Part shown: piece by piece, positions 47,996 through 58,500 of the stretch
How positions within the stretch are numbered: position 1 is the stretch's first letter
How the letters are laid out: the number at the start of each line of letters is the position of its first letter
The notes under the pieces: generated by a model
Seen by the model: only the letters and a program-made list of their open reading frames with translations
Databases searched by the model: none
Told to the model about the DNA's origin: nothing
Position numbers and translations under genes: made by a program
Assembly (NCBI GenBank): GCA_028583415.1
Contig: CM053269.1
Location: 71,578,412-71,642,411 of the forward strand
Length of the DNA: 64,000 nucleotides
Source of the DNA: Protea cynaroides
Lineage: Eukaryota; Streptophyta; Magnoliopsida; Proteales; Proteaceae
Direction of reading: 5' to 3'

Positions 47996-48100
47996 GTGAT
48001 TGTGGTTGGTTACAGTCACAAAATGAGGATCTTATTTGACACAATAATTGGAAAAATTGCTCAGTTTGAAGTAAAAGAAGATAGGTTTGCAGTGATTAAG
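47996..48100 (+). CDS. M16 peptidase (IDE-like), window exon 5
   Basis: Thirty-five codons, phase 0 to 0, between CTTATCAG and GTAATT. The peptide has VVGYSHKMRILFDTIIGKIA and FEVKEDRFAVIK, matching the family's GYNHKL-LL-GKIA-FEVK-DRFAVIKE segment. Confidence 0.94.
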
Positions 48101-48220
48101 GTAATTAATTGGTTTCCCATGCTATTTTAAATGTGTCAACTTAATCCAATTCCACCCCACCCCCCCAATTTTTTTTCTCAGTCTTCTTTATCCATCATTA
48201 AGATTCCAAGTTAATCCATG

Positions 48221-48338
48221 CATAGTTGTCAAGGCGACAAGACGATCCAAGGCATTTGGGGCCATCCTGGGCGCCTAGGCAACCAAGGCGTTCCCTGTGT
48301 ATTTTTTTTTATTTTTAAAATATTAATGCTATATTAAT

Positions 48339-48383
<45 letters not shown>

Positions 48384-49226
48384 GCATTCTACATAAATGA
48401 ACATTTAAGATATAGCTTAATTAATATAAGAAAACCAACAAAGAACCAAATAATTGAGTTAAGTAGGCGACACGTATTTATGACTAACATTTGTTTATTT
48501 CTAACAAATTTTACTGGAGCGTAACTCCTTTACTATACTTCAGATTCAAGTAATCTCAAATTCGTTGCAAAGCTAGTATAATCAGCTTTCCAACAAATCC
48601 CAGATTGCTTGAATCTGAGTTATAATGAAGGAGTTACACTCCGGTCAAACATTGTTCGAAGTATGCGAATGCTGTTAAAAGTCGTCTGAATGTAAATTAT
48701 TTTTTGACACCAAAGCAAGAGATATTTTGTGCGCTCTTGGTTTTTAGTGATGCTTTACTATAATAAGATTTATGAAATTTTTATATTTGAAAAAAAGCCT
48801 AGCATTTTGAAGTTGAAAATCGCCCCCGCACCCGAAAATACGGTTTTTGTTCTTGAACTGGAGGGTTGACTTTTTATCCTTCTGGAATTTGAATTTTAGA
48901 CTATTTTTATTGGATTTAAATAGGGGTTATTTGCTTATTTATGAATAATATCTTAAGTACTTAAATGATATTAGTCATAAATAAGTACTATCTGATAAAT
49001 GTTGTTCATGTCTAGCCTAATAAATCCTGTGAAACAAATTTAGAGATCAAAGGGAAAAAAAAAAACACATATAAGACCCAAGGCGACCGCCCAAGCATTC
49101 TGGGGGTCCAAGGCGGCGCCTAGGCGACCGCCCAGGCAACACTCATAAGGCGCCCAAGTGCCCAGGCCTTGGAATCACGCATGGACGCCTAGACGCCTAG
49201 GCATCGCCGACGCCTTGACAAATATG
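48221..49226 (+). mobile_element. Non-autonomous hAT-like element O
   Basis: 1,006 bp. The termini are CATAGTTGTCAAGGCG and, reverse-complemented from the right, CATATTTGTCAAGGCG. The flanking 8-mers AATCCATG (48213-48220) and AATCCATA (49227-49234) match at 7 of 8. Both ends are packed with GGCGCCTAGGCGACC-type palindromic words. There is no coding sequence, and a TA run lies at 48340-48380. The right interior (48690-49010) is homologous to the fragment at 54240-54590 in inverted orientation. Confidence 0.8.
48340..48380 (+). repeat. (TA)n microsatellite
   Basis: About twenty TA units inside element O. Confidence 0.95.
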
Positions 49227-49234
49227 AATCCATA

Positions 49235-49984
49235 TTTTATGGGTTTTGGCAGCTTCTGGACAATGGAATTTTCTTCTACCTTTTGTCCTCTCTAATTATT
49301 TTTACTTAAAAAATATCATTTATGGAATAGAAATATGGACATACTGTTACAAATTTTGCAATAATTTAGTGTCATTTTGTTCCGCGGTTTTTTTTTTTTT
49401 GGTTTTTTTTTTATTTTTTTTATTTTTTTTTAAATTTTTTGGTGGAGCTTAAATGGTAAAGCCGCAAATCAATTAAAGAGCAGTACATTAATGCAAAAAA
49501 AATAATGAAAAGTCTCCTTGTCATTATACAATTTTTTCATTGTTTGTACACATCTTATTGCAGTATCATCCTGCAGTTTCTGCATTAAACTCCATCCTCG
49601 CCATAAAACATATGTTCTCTCTCATTTGCAACTATGACAACCCCCTTGTCCACGTCCTTGAGGTGTATCTTCTCTCCTTGGCCCCCCAAAAAATGCATAC
49701 TTCAGTTATGTATGTATTGAATAGAAGCATCTTTTGAAGCTTCTATTTTTTAGCCCGTAGGACGTGCATGTGTTAATGTATCTAAGACTTAAACAGAATA
49801 TTTTGATCAGTTTCTTTCGTTGAAAAGTTACCAAGGGACTGTGGGTTTATTCTTATTATATCTAAATATTTTATGGTTGTGTCATGATGGATTTCTTTGT
49901 TTGCTCATCGATGAACCATACAATTCAGAGCATCTATTCTAAAAGTCAGTGTATCTAACATCCTTCATTTATTCTTTTAAGCAG
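49235..49984 (+). other. Intron sequence before window exon 6
   Basis: AT-rich host intron with a long T-rich tract (49388-49440). It ends in the T-rich acceptor TTTTAAGCAG. No other feature is seen. Confidence 0.6.
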
Positions 49985-50186
49985 GAAACTGTGATGAAGG
50001 GGTACCAAAATTTTAAGTTTCAAAAACCATATGGGCAGGCTCTGTCCTACTGCTCCTTAATACTGGAAGATCACTCATGGCCTTGGCATGAAGCACTTGA
50101 AATTCTTCCGCATCTTGAAGCTGGTGATCTTGCAAAATTTTCACCTGTGATGCTTTCAAAGGCCTTCTTAGAATGTTATGTAGCAG
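49985..50186 (+). CDS. M16 peptidase (IDE-like), window exon 6
   Basis: Phase 0 to phase 1. The peptide contains ETVMKGYQNFKFQKPYGQAL, SYCSLILEDHSWPWHEALE and LEAGDLAKFSPVMLSKAFLE, the conserved KEYQN-KF-QPY and PW segment of plant IDE-like proteases. The donor is GTTCTG at 50187; the next intron is only 88 bp. Confidence 0.95.
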
Positions 50187-50274
50187 GTTCTGATAATTTA
50201 CTAACTTATAATTTTCTTCAATATCTGTTACTTTTATGCGTAATTTTAATTTACTCCACTATTACTTCTATCAG

Positions 50275-50483
50275 GGAATATTGATTCAAATGAAGCAGAA
50301 TCTCTAGTTCAGCATATTGAAGATGTTTTCTACAGGGGTCCCAAGCCCATTTGCAGACCTTTATTCCCATCTGAGCATTTACCAAAAAGAATTATTAATC
50401 TTGAAAGGGGCATTAGTCACTTCTATCATGTTGAAGGCCTAAACCCAAGTGATAAGAACTCTGCCCTGGTTCACTACATACAG
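50275..50483 (+). CDS. M16 peptidase (IDE-like), window exon 7
   Basis: Phase 1 to 0, between CTATCAG and GTAATTA. It encodes NIDSNEAESLVQHIEDVFY, GPKPICRPLFPSEHLPKRII and NPSDKNSALVHYIQ, all family-typical. A decayed second copy of this exon lies at 51816-51973 in the next intron. Confidence 0.95.
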
Positions 50484-50887
50484 GTAATTATATATATTTT
50501 TTTAAAGTCTTTAAATATCAGGTGGGTGGAGTCCATTTTCAGCGGTTCTGTTGGTAGGGCCTTTTGTGGTGTGTGCAGTCTTGAATGGTTCTTTTGGGGA
50601 GGTTTTGTAGCAACTTACAAGGTCGCTGGACTTATATTTAAGGTGTGGTAGCTATGCATTCCTGTGCTTCTTTGTTCTTTGATAACTTTACCCCTTTGGT
50701 GCTTGTCTCTATGTACAAGTGTCTCTGTCCGCTTTAAGACAAAATTGTCTCTACTGCCACAAAAACAAATAAAAGAAAAAAAGAGAGGGACAAGTGGACA
50801 ACACTGTCAAATAACAATGGAAAATTCGAGAATATAACCACAATTATGGTATTTTTATTTTTATTTTTTGATAATGATAATGGTGAG

Positions 50888-51778
50888 CATGGAATAAAAT
50901 CGGCGAGATCTCGCCGATCTCGCCCTTCTTGGCATTAGCCAAGACGAAAACAGGTTGATAACCCTTTTCGTCTCGGCAAATGCATAATCTCGCCGAGATC
51001 TCGGTAGATCTCGCCGAGATCTTCTCGGCGAGATCTCGGTAAATCTCGCCGAGAATTGCTTTTTTTTTTTCTCTTTATAAAAGAGAGAACTCACTGTTCT
51101 CGGTCGAGAACTGCTGTTTCCTCTTTTTTGTTAGTTTTTTAAAAATTTTCTTATTTCTTCCTCATTTTTTCTTTGTTTGGACTTTCAACTTGCAACGGGT
51201 GGTGCTTCGGATTGTGGGGATTGCTGTGGGAGTTTCATATGAACTGTTGAAGGTTAGATTCTTGCCCAAAAATGAGATTTTTAAATGAGACTATGAGAGA
51301 GAAAAAAAATTGGTAGAATCTGATGAAATTTTTATATACGTGAGCCCGATCTACAAAACTATGGGATCATTCAGTATTGAACATTTGAACTATGATGTAA
51401 TGATTTATAATGAAGTATTATTTTGTTTCTCTTTCCCTCAATGCATTATGTTATTGTCTCATTTGCCATATTTGATTGAATATAATAGACAATATTAGCC
51501 TAAGTTTACAACAGACTTCAGTGTTGACTGCCAAAACATGGCTGTAAACCCAAACAACCACAAAGAGTCATTATTTTTACAATTTTATGCTCTAAATGTG
51601 TTTATGTATGTAGAAATGATGTTCCCCCGAAGTTGGAGACCTAAAAAATATATTTTGGCCACTGAGACAGCCTTTTTAAGCTGTCTCGGAAAAAATACAG
51701 TGTCTCGGCGAGATCTCGCCGAGATCTCGGTTTCGGAGAAGGCCGAGACTCCTCCGAAACCCGAGATTTTAAACCTTG
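50888..51778 (+). mobile_element. Non-autonomous hAT element F, deletion derivative of E
   Basis: 891 bp, ends CATGGAATAAAATC and GATTTTAAACCTTG, with a perfect 8-bp target duplication ATGGTGAG (50880-50887 and 51779-51786). The sequence is the reverse complement of the two ends of E joined together: E about 35320-35776 and about 31012-31419. All transposase coding sequence is lost. The left end has the densest array of GAGATCTCGCC words in the window. Confidence 0.93.
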
Positions 51779-51815
51779 ATGGTGAGTCGGTGACTAAATC
51801 ATCACTAAACGAAGC

Positions 51816-51973
51816 ATTGATTCAAATGAAGCACAATTAGTGCCCAACATATTGAAAATGTCCCATACAAAGTCCCCCAGTCTATATGCAAACTATTATT
51901 CCCATCTGAACATTTAATAGATGGAATTATTAAGCTTGAGAAGGGCCTAATTCAAAGTGATGAGAACTCTGGC
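51816..51973 (+). pseudogene. Decayed duplicate of window exon 7
   Basis: From ATTGATTCAAATGAAGCA onward the sequence tracks exon 7 (50279-50470) to GAGAACTCTGG with many substitutions, a 2-base gain near 51842 and loss of about 25-30 bases corresponding to the SHFYHVEG codons. The frame is destroyed and splice sites are not conserved, so it is a dead copy within the intron. No other exon is duplicated with it. Confidence 0.87.
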
Positions 51974-52043
51974 TTCAGTAAGTATACTTATCAAAAAAAA
52001 GAAAAATTTTGTATCAAGTTGTTTGGAGTAATGGATGTTTGGC

Positions 52044-52190
52044 AGTCGATTGCTCCATTGTGACTTTGTGGTCATGGGTTCAAATCTTGAAACAGCCTCT
52101 CTGCGAAGCAAGGGTAAGGCTGCATCCTTTAACCCCTCCCCAGACCCAACAGTTCTAGGAGCCTTGGGCACTGGGTACACCCTTTTTTTA
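52044..52190 (+). mobile_element. tRNA-derived SINE (Au-SINE-like), second copy
   Basis: Plus-strand relative of the SINE at 22618-22786, sharing GGTCATGGGTTCAAATC (box B), GAAACAGCCTCT, GGTAAGGCTGC, CCCTCCCCAGACCC and the terminal T run. It is bounded by an imperfect direct repeat containing GTTTGGAGT and GGATGTTTGGC (about 52013-52043 and 52191-52217). Confidence 0.8.
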
Positions 52191-52274
52191 TCGAGTAGTT
52201 TGGAGTGGATGTTTGGCTTTTTTTTCGATACAGCACGTTTGTGACTGTTCTGGGTGAGTTTCCACATCGTCATT

Positions 52275-52541
52275 TAAGGAAAAGGTTCTTGTTGCAGTTA
52301 AAAGGGTCTCCCAACATCCGCCATCCATCAGAAATTACCACATCCTGTCCTCTTGGAATCTTAACTCCACATGAGGTGGCTGGTCTTGTTTGGTGATTTC
52401 TTTTTGTGTTTCTTTTAATTCTCTTTGGGGTTTTCCCTTGATTCTGTAAGGAGCTTGGCTCTATCCTTTGGATACCCAGGTTTGGTTTCTCCTTGTTTGG
52501 GGCCTTGTTAATATATTCATTCATTCATCCAAAAAAAAAAG
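52275..52541 (+). mobile_element. LINE 3' end, 5'-truncated
   Basis: Non-coding 3' tail of an L1-type LINE, related to 47750-47897: GTAAGGAGCTTGGCTCTATC, then ATACCCAGG, ATATATTCATTCATTC and a poly-A run (52531-52540). The 5' boundary is uncertain, and no target duplication was identified. Confidence 0.65.
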
Positions 52542-53299
52542 GTTGTTTTGTTGACGAGGATGGTCGCTTCTGTTACTTTGCTTCTTTGTCATCTTTCTTT
52601 CTTTTTCTTTTTTCCCCTTCAGAGCCTTGGTTCGTAGATGTGTATGTGGGGCCATGGGGGTGAGTAGCTCTCTCTGTATATAGTCTTACTAAATTTTGTT
52701 TGTTCAAAATAAATGGAGCCTTCTTGTCACTTTTAGGGATAGAGAACCACATGGCATTAAGTACTTGTTTGAATAATGGTGACTGGAACAGAGCTCAATA
52801 ACTATTACCATTACTATCCCGAACTAAAAAAGCATCATTGGAGAAAAAACTCTGAATATCCCTGAAAGACTTTTCTACAGTATAAAGCATTAATTAGATA
52901 GAGCTTTTTTATTTTATTTTCTAGGGTTATATACCTTTTTTCCCAATATTTTTATATGGCTATATGCTGGTTTATTTACTTATTTGTTATTTTATGAGGT
53001 TATATGCTGTAACTAAGCTGCAAAGTTTCTACCAGTAAGCAATCTAGATGCCAATACACGACTATTATGGAGCATCAATACATTGGTGGATGTGCCTATT
53101 CTTATGAGATCTTATTTGAAACCCCATAGATGTCATAATCAAAATCAATAAAATATTTTGGTTTTAAGAGAGCCAAAAAGAAGAACAAAATATGGTTTCT
53201 ACCATTTTTGTTTTTCCATTTTTTCTTTAAGATTATGTTCTTTCTATGGGATGAAGTTGCATGCTGAGCTTGATAGTCTTTCTTGTGGAAACATGTTAG
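52542..53299 (+). other. Intron sequence before window exon 8
   Basis: AT-rich host intron without recognised coding or repeat features, ending at the acceptor ACATGTTAG. Confidence 0.6.
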
Positions 53300-53424
53300 G
53301 TTCATCAAGGTGATTTGTTGTTGGATGTCAAACTTCAGCTTTTTGCACTTGTTGCAAAGCAGCCAGCTTTCCACCAGCTTAGATCAGTTGAGCAACTTGG
53401 TTATATTACTATGCTTAGCCATAG
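53300..53424 (+). CDS. M16 peptidase (IDE-like), window exon 8
   Basis: Phase 0 to phase 2. It encodes VHQGDLLLDVKLQLFALVAK and QPAFHQLRSVEQLGYITMLS, the highly conserved FHQLR-EQLGYI segment shared with animal insulysins. The next two introns are 85 and 82 bp. Confidence 0.96.
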
Positions 53425-53509
53425 GTAAGCAGGTGTTTTATACTTTACCTTCCCTCTGCAGAATTCCTCTGTTATCCATGTTTAACTTGGTAGATTGCTT
53501 GAATTACAG

Positions 53510-53561
53510 GAATGATTCTGGCATCCGAGGTGTGCATTTTATAGTCCAGTCCACAGTAAAG
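53510..53561 (+). CDS. M16 peptidase (IDE-like), window exon 9
   Basis: Completes the split Arg codon and reads NDSGIRGVHFIVQSTVK, matching the family's R-DSGI-G-FIIQS-VK. The acceptor is AATTACAG and the donor GTATCT. Confidence 0.95.
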
Positions 53562-53643
53562 GTATCTGAATAGTTCTCTTTTCAGCTTATCAAGAAGCTG
53601 TCTTAATTTATGTCTAATGCACTTCATGTATTGAGCTTTGCAG

Positions 53644-53730
53644 GATCCAAGACAAATAGATCTGAGAATCGAGGCATTTCTTAAGGTGTTTGAGACAAAA
53701 CTTAATGAAATGACCAATGATGAATTCAGG
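53644..53730 (+). CDS. M16 peptidase (IDE-like), window exon 10
   Basis: Twenty-nine codons, DPRQIDLRIEAFLKVFETKL then NEMTNDEFR, ending AGG|GTGAGA in phase 0. The conserved continuation (ALIDMKLEKHKN in relatives) was not found before 64000, so the next exon lies beyond the window and this intron exceeds 10.2 kb. Confidence 0.94.
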
Positions 53731-53984
53731 GTGAGACTATTATTCCTAGATTCCACGTTTCAATTTCCGCCTTGTTAGATTTGTCTCCTTACATTTTATG
53801 TGGCATTCCTTTTGTTGAATAATACAACAATGCCAGTTCGGTAAACCCCTGCCCTTGGCATTTATAATGAATCTGTTATGAGGAGACTCCAAAATCTGGT
53901 TGAGTCTCTTGGATTTTCCTGCCCAAGTCTTTTGATTACACTTCATTCATATATGACATTGTAGAAATCGAACCCTATACATGA
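53731..53984 (+). other. Start of the last intron, no feature seen
   Basis: Unique-looking host intron between the exon 10 donor and the O-related fragment. Confidence 0.5.
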
Positions 53985-54597
53985 TCAAGTATCTAAATTT
54001 CCGTTTTGGGGCGTTTTGGCCAGCCCCAAAACTGAAATTTCAGTAATTTCGCCGAAACTTGGGATTTTTTCTATCTGATTTCAAAACTAAGGTGGCCAAA
54101 AAGTTGTTTTTTAAGCCCAATTATTTGTGTGACGCATTTTCAACCTTCTTCACATATCCATTTAATGATTTTTACTTAAAAAAATCCTAAATGTTTCTAT
54201 GTCTAGACCATAGTATGTTAATGTACACTGGAACTTGGGGATTGTATTCATAGATAAATAGGTGGCACTTATTTATGATTAATATCATTTAAGTAAATGT
54301 TTATTGACTTTTTATATTTTTACTTAATATATTATTCATAAATAAGCAAACATCACCCAATTGAATCCATGAAAATAATCTAAAATTCAAATCCAAAAGG
54401 AAATAAACATCAAATGCTTAATTTATTATTCAAAATTAGATTTTCGATCGCGGGCAGTTTTCAACTTTCAAATGCTAGTTTTTTTTCTTGAATTTTAAAT
54501 TCCATAAATTTTATTAAAGTAAAACATCACTAAAAACCAAGAGTCCATCAAAATAATCATTTGTTTTGATGTCCAAAAAATTATTCTCATTTAAATT
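53985..54597 (-). mobile_element. Truncated relative of hAT-like element O
   Basis: From about 54240 to 54590 this is the reverse complement of element O at 48690-49010 (shared landmarks: TCTTGGTTTTTAGTGATG, TTATTTATGAATAATAT, ATGATATTA-TCATAAATAAG). Its outer part (53990-54110) has a different set of repeated words (GGGGCGTTTTGGCC, GCCCCAAAAC, GAAATTTC). It stops abruptly against copia I at about 54597, so the other end is missing. Confidence 0.7.
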
Positions 54598-54768
54598 ACC
54601 ATTATCAAACAAGTAGAGATCACCATGCAATCTATCATGTCCAATCATCCTCCCGCTCACCAGATCCTGAATTACACAAGAGGAAGGAAAAAATGTTACT
54701 TTACAATTAAGGGACTTGGTAAAACTACTAATAGAAAGTAAATTTGTAGTGAAACTAGGAACATGAAG
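54598..54768 (-). pseudogene. Copia I, piece between protease and integrase
   Basis: Corresponds to copia A at about 20205-20390 (codons for the stretch before integrase, RMHGGLYLLDD type). Continues at 61556 beyond J. Confidence 0.8.
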
Positions 54769-54773
54769 AACAG

Positions 54774-54959
54774 TGTTGAGAATATTACGTATTTCATTTT
54801 TTGTCTAGATTCATTGTACTACCTGTATTGTACAATTGTACTACCTGTATTACCCTCATTGTACTACCTGTACTACCTCTTTCTTTCTTTGTATTCATTC
54901 TCACATTATAAATAAGAGGACCTCTGTCTATTACAGACAAGTCATTCCATCATTCAACA
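54774..54959 (+). repeat. 5' LTR of copia J
   Basis: 186 bp, TGTTGAGAATA to ATTCAACA. It contains repeated TTGTACTACCTGTA units. Confidence 0.94.
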
Positions 54960-55522
54960 TGGTATCAGAGCCACGTTAGCTCTACCGCCAGATCCCTCCG
55001 CCGCCTCACCACCGCCGCCACCAACCTACCACCGCTGACCACCGACTTTCTTTCTTTTCTTTTCTTTTTCTTTTGTTTTTTTTTCTCTCCCCACTAGGGG
55101 CAGCAACCAAAGAGGGAATCATACAATGATATAGGTACTGTCCTTCTTTTTATCCCCCATTACGGATCATTTTTTTTATTCTCTTTATTGGAAATCAATT
55201 TTTTTTTATTAGTCTGGATATTAATAATATGGTTCAGTCTGGTCGGATATCTATGAGTTTCTGAGTTTACCCCAATAAACAAAAAAGTGGGTGCAAACCA
55301 GAATTGATTTCCATATATTATGTTGCACATGGGACAAGTTAGGATATCTGACAAGTGATATTTCTACTTTGATCTCCATATATTGTGCTATAACCAAACA
55401 AGGAGGCTGTTCATATTGTTTTTGGGTGTTTATTCTTGAATACACAACTCAAGGATGACATCTGAAGTAACCTCTTCTGGGATAGAGAGTTTTTAACCTC
55501 TTCTGGGATAGAGAGTTTTAAA

Positions 55523-58500
55523 ATGGACAATCTTACTATTCCCACTAATACCACTAAACTTGATGGTGGTAATTACCTAATGTGGTCTCAGGTCACCCAA
55601 CTCTCAATTACAGCTCGGGGATTATCGGGATATCTCACCGGCACCAAGGAAAAACCTCTGACCAAGGACATTGTTTTGGAGAAATGGCATGCTGAAAATT
55701 CATTGGTAATGCAATATCTCCTCAATTCCATGCAACCCATTATAGTCGAGGGCTATTTGTTATTGGATACTGCTGCACAAATTTGGAAGTCTGCTAAGGA
55801 CATCTATTCCCAAGTTGGAAATACTGCTTTAATTTATGCCATTCAAAAAAGTGTTCATGAAACTATCTAAAAAGAATTGGCTGTATCCCAATATTATACT
55901 AAGTTAAGGAGCTATTGGCAAACAATTGATTTTTATGATTCTATTCATGCTAAATGTGAAGAAGAAGCTACCCTATTTCACAAAAGGGAAGAGAAATACA
56001 GGGTTTATACTTTTCTGGCAAGACTAAATGTGGAGCTTGATCCTATTCGCTCACAGATTTCTCAGCAGGGGCCCTTTCCCCACCCTCGAACTGGCTTATT
56101 CCATGGTTCAGTTAGAGGACCAACGACGAATAACAATGTTGTCCCCTTCTATTCTGGATAGGTCTGTTCTCCAGACAAATACTCAGACATACAAGAATCC
56201 TCCTGTTTCCCGTGATGCTATCAAATGTGGGTATTGTAGCAAGCTTTGGCACACCAAAGACACATACTGGAAACTTCATGGCAAACCGGAAGATTTTGAA
56301 GCAAAACGTCGGGAAAAAGGTATGCACAAGGCAAAGTCCTCCCACGTACCTCAAGCACATCAAACTGAAGCAAGTCCTCCTATTGGTCCTCTGCCACAAC
56401 TCTCTGCACAAGAACTTCAGACTCTCCGGCATCTCCTTCGACTACCTCTTGCGACTACAAATCAATCATCCACATCTGCATCTACCAATCCAGGTTCTTT
56501 TTTGTTGTTCAAGGGTATTTCCCATGATGGTCATTGTGCTTTCTCTATCTCTAGCCCTTGGGTTATAGATACTGGAGCCACTGACCACATGACTGGTTCA
56601 TCTGAGTCCTTTTATTTATAGTCTCCTTCTTCTGGACATAATACTGTGAAGGTCGCTGATGGATCCCTCTCTCCTATATCTAGAATTGGATCCATCCACT
56701 GTTCTTCCTCCCTTGATTTGAATTCCGTTCTACATGTTCCTAATTTATCCACAAATTTACTCTCCATTAGTAGTCTTACAAAGTTTCTAAATTGTAAAGT
56801 AACATTTTTTCCTACCTATCGTGTGATTTAGGATCTGGAGAACGGGAAGACGATTGGACATGGTAGTGTACATGGTGGCCTGTACTTGCTTGACAATGGT
56901 CGTTCAACACCTTCCTCCTATTCCGCAATCAGTACCCTTCAGCAGTGGCACCGCCGTCTTGGGCATCCCTCTTTTGCTGTTCTATCTCATTTTTTTCCAA
57001 AATTATTTAAACAATGTAATAAAGACGAGTTATTATGTGAGGCTTGTGTTTTGGCCAAACAGGCTTGTATTTCTTATTTACCTTCTGCTTCAAGAAGTCC
57101 TTGTATCTTTGATTTAGTCCATTCTGATGTTTGGGGTCCAACACGGACTACCTCTATTTCTGGTCATAGGTGGTTTGTAACCTTTAATGATTGTCACACT
57201 CATACTACATGGGTCTATCTGATACGTCAAAAAAATGAGGTCTTTGCATGCTTTCGCCATTTCCACAATATGATCAAGACGCAGTTTCAAACTCAGTTGA
57301 AGATGCTCCGTAGTGACAATGGTAAGAAATATCTTGAAGGATTTTTTCAACAATACTTGGCTGATAACGGGATAATTCATCAGACAAGTTGTGTGGACAC
57401 TTCTGCTCAGAATGGAGTTGTTGAAAGAAATAACCACCACTTACTCGAAACAGCTGGAGCACTAATATTTGAGAGACATGTTCCCACTCAATACTGGAGT
57501 GATGCTGTCCTCACTGCAGCATCCCTGATCAACCACCTTCCTTCTCGAGTTTTAGACAACAAGGCTCCCTTGGACATCTTACATGGAAATTCTGATTTTG
57601 TTCTTCCTCTTAGAGTCTTTGGTTGTCTTTGTTATGCTCGTAACCATCATTCCCCTGGAAAGCTTGATCTACATGGATTAAAGTGCATATTTTTAGGGTA
57701 TTCTGCAACACAGAAATGATACAAGTGTTATCATCCTCCCTCTCGTCAGGTCCTTGTTAGTAGAGATGTCATTTTTCATGAGCATCTCTCCTATTGTCAG
57801 GCTCTTCTTCAAGGGGAGACACAAACAGTTGAAGATGCACCTGATATCCCTAATGTACTTATACCAGATATTCCTGATGTACCAGAAATAGTCCAAGAAC
57901 AAGTGCTCGATATAACTGCACCATCCAAGCATCCAACCACCAAGCCACCTCTGCAAGTTTATAGTCGTGCCAAAGACAAGCAAGGAAAGGCTACTACTAC
58001 TCCTGCACATGTCCCTTCGCTAGCCCTGGATCCAGAAACTGAGTCTACTGAGCCTTCTTTTGGTAAGGAACTTACTCCTTCTGATCTTGATCTTCCAATT
58101 GCACTTCGAAAAGGAACTAGGGCCTGCACCTTACATCCTATTTCCAATTATGTTTCCTATGACTTCCTTTCCCCTTCTTTTCGTGTTTTTGTGTCTTCGC
58201 TCTCTTCTGTGTCTGTTCCTAAAAAATGGCAGGATGCAATTATGGATGAAAGGTGGAAAGCTGCAATGGTGGAAGAAATAAGGGCTCTGAAGAAAAATGG
58301 TACATGGAATCTTGTTCCACTTCCTACAGGATCAAGGTCAGTAGGATGCAAGTGGATCTTTACAGTGAAACAGAAACCAGATGGGACTATTGATCGGTAC
58401 AAGGCTAGATTGGTTGCACGGGGATTTACTCAAACATATGGGATTGATTACCAAGAAACCTTCGCTCCAGTGGCCAAAATGACTACCATCAGTGTTTTAC

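Larger units (their letters stand above)
1300..53730 (+). other. Partial insulin-degrading-enzyme-like M16 peptidase gene
   Basis: Ten exons on the + strand encode a continuous part of a plant insulysin-type M16 zinc metalloprotease. In Arabidopsis the related enzyme is the peroxisomal PXM16. The family degrades short peptides inside a closed two-half chamber. The part here corresponds to roughly the middle of the protein up to the last 100 or so residues. The catalytic HXXEH motif lies in the N-terminal quarter and is not in this window. All exon joins preserve frame and have GT donors and AG acceptors, and no internal stop is seen, which argues for a working gene. About 1.26 kb of coding sequence spans more than 52 kb because the introns are packed with transposons. 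Confidence 0.93.

Noticed and set aside
51310..51498. 62-codon + frame in element F, and its counterpart at 31287-31469 in E, as a conserved small protein
   Set aside because: They are the same piece of terminal element DNA in two copies. The frame reads on opposite strands of the two annotated elements only because the elements are inverted, and nothing else indicates coding.
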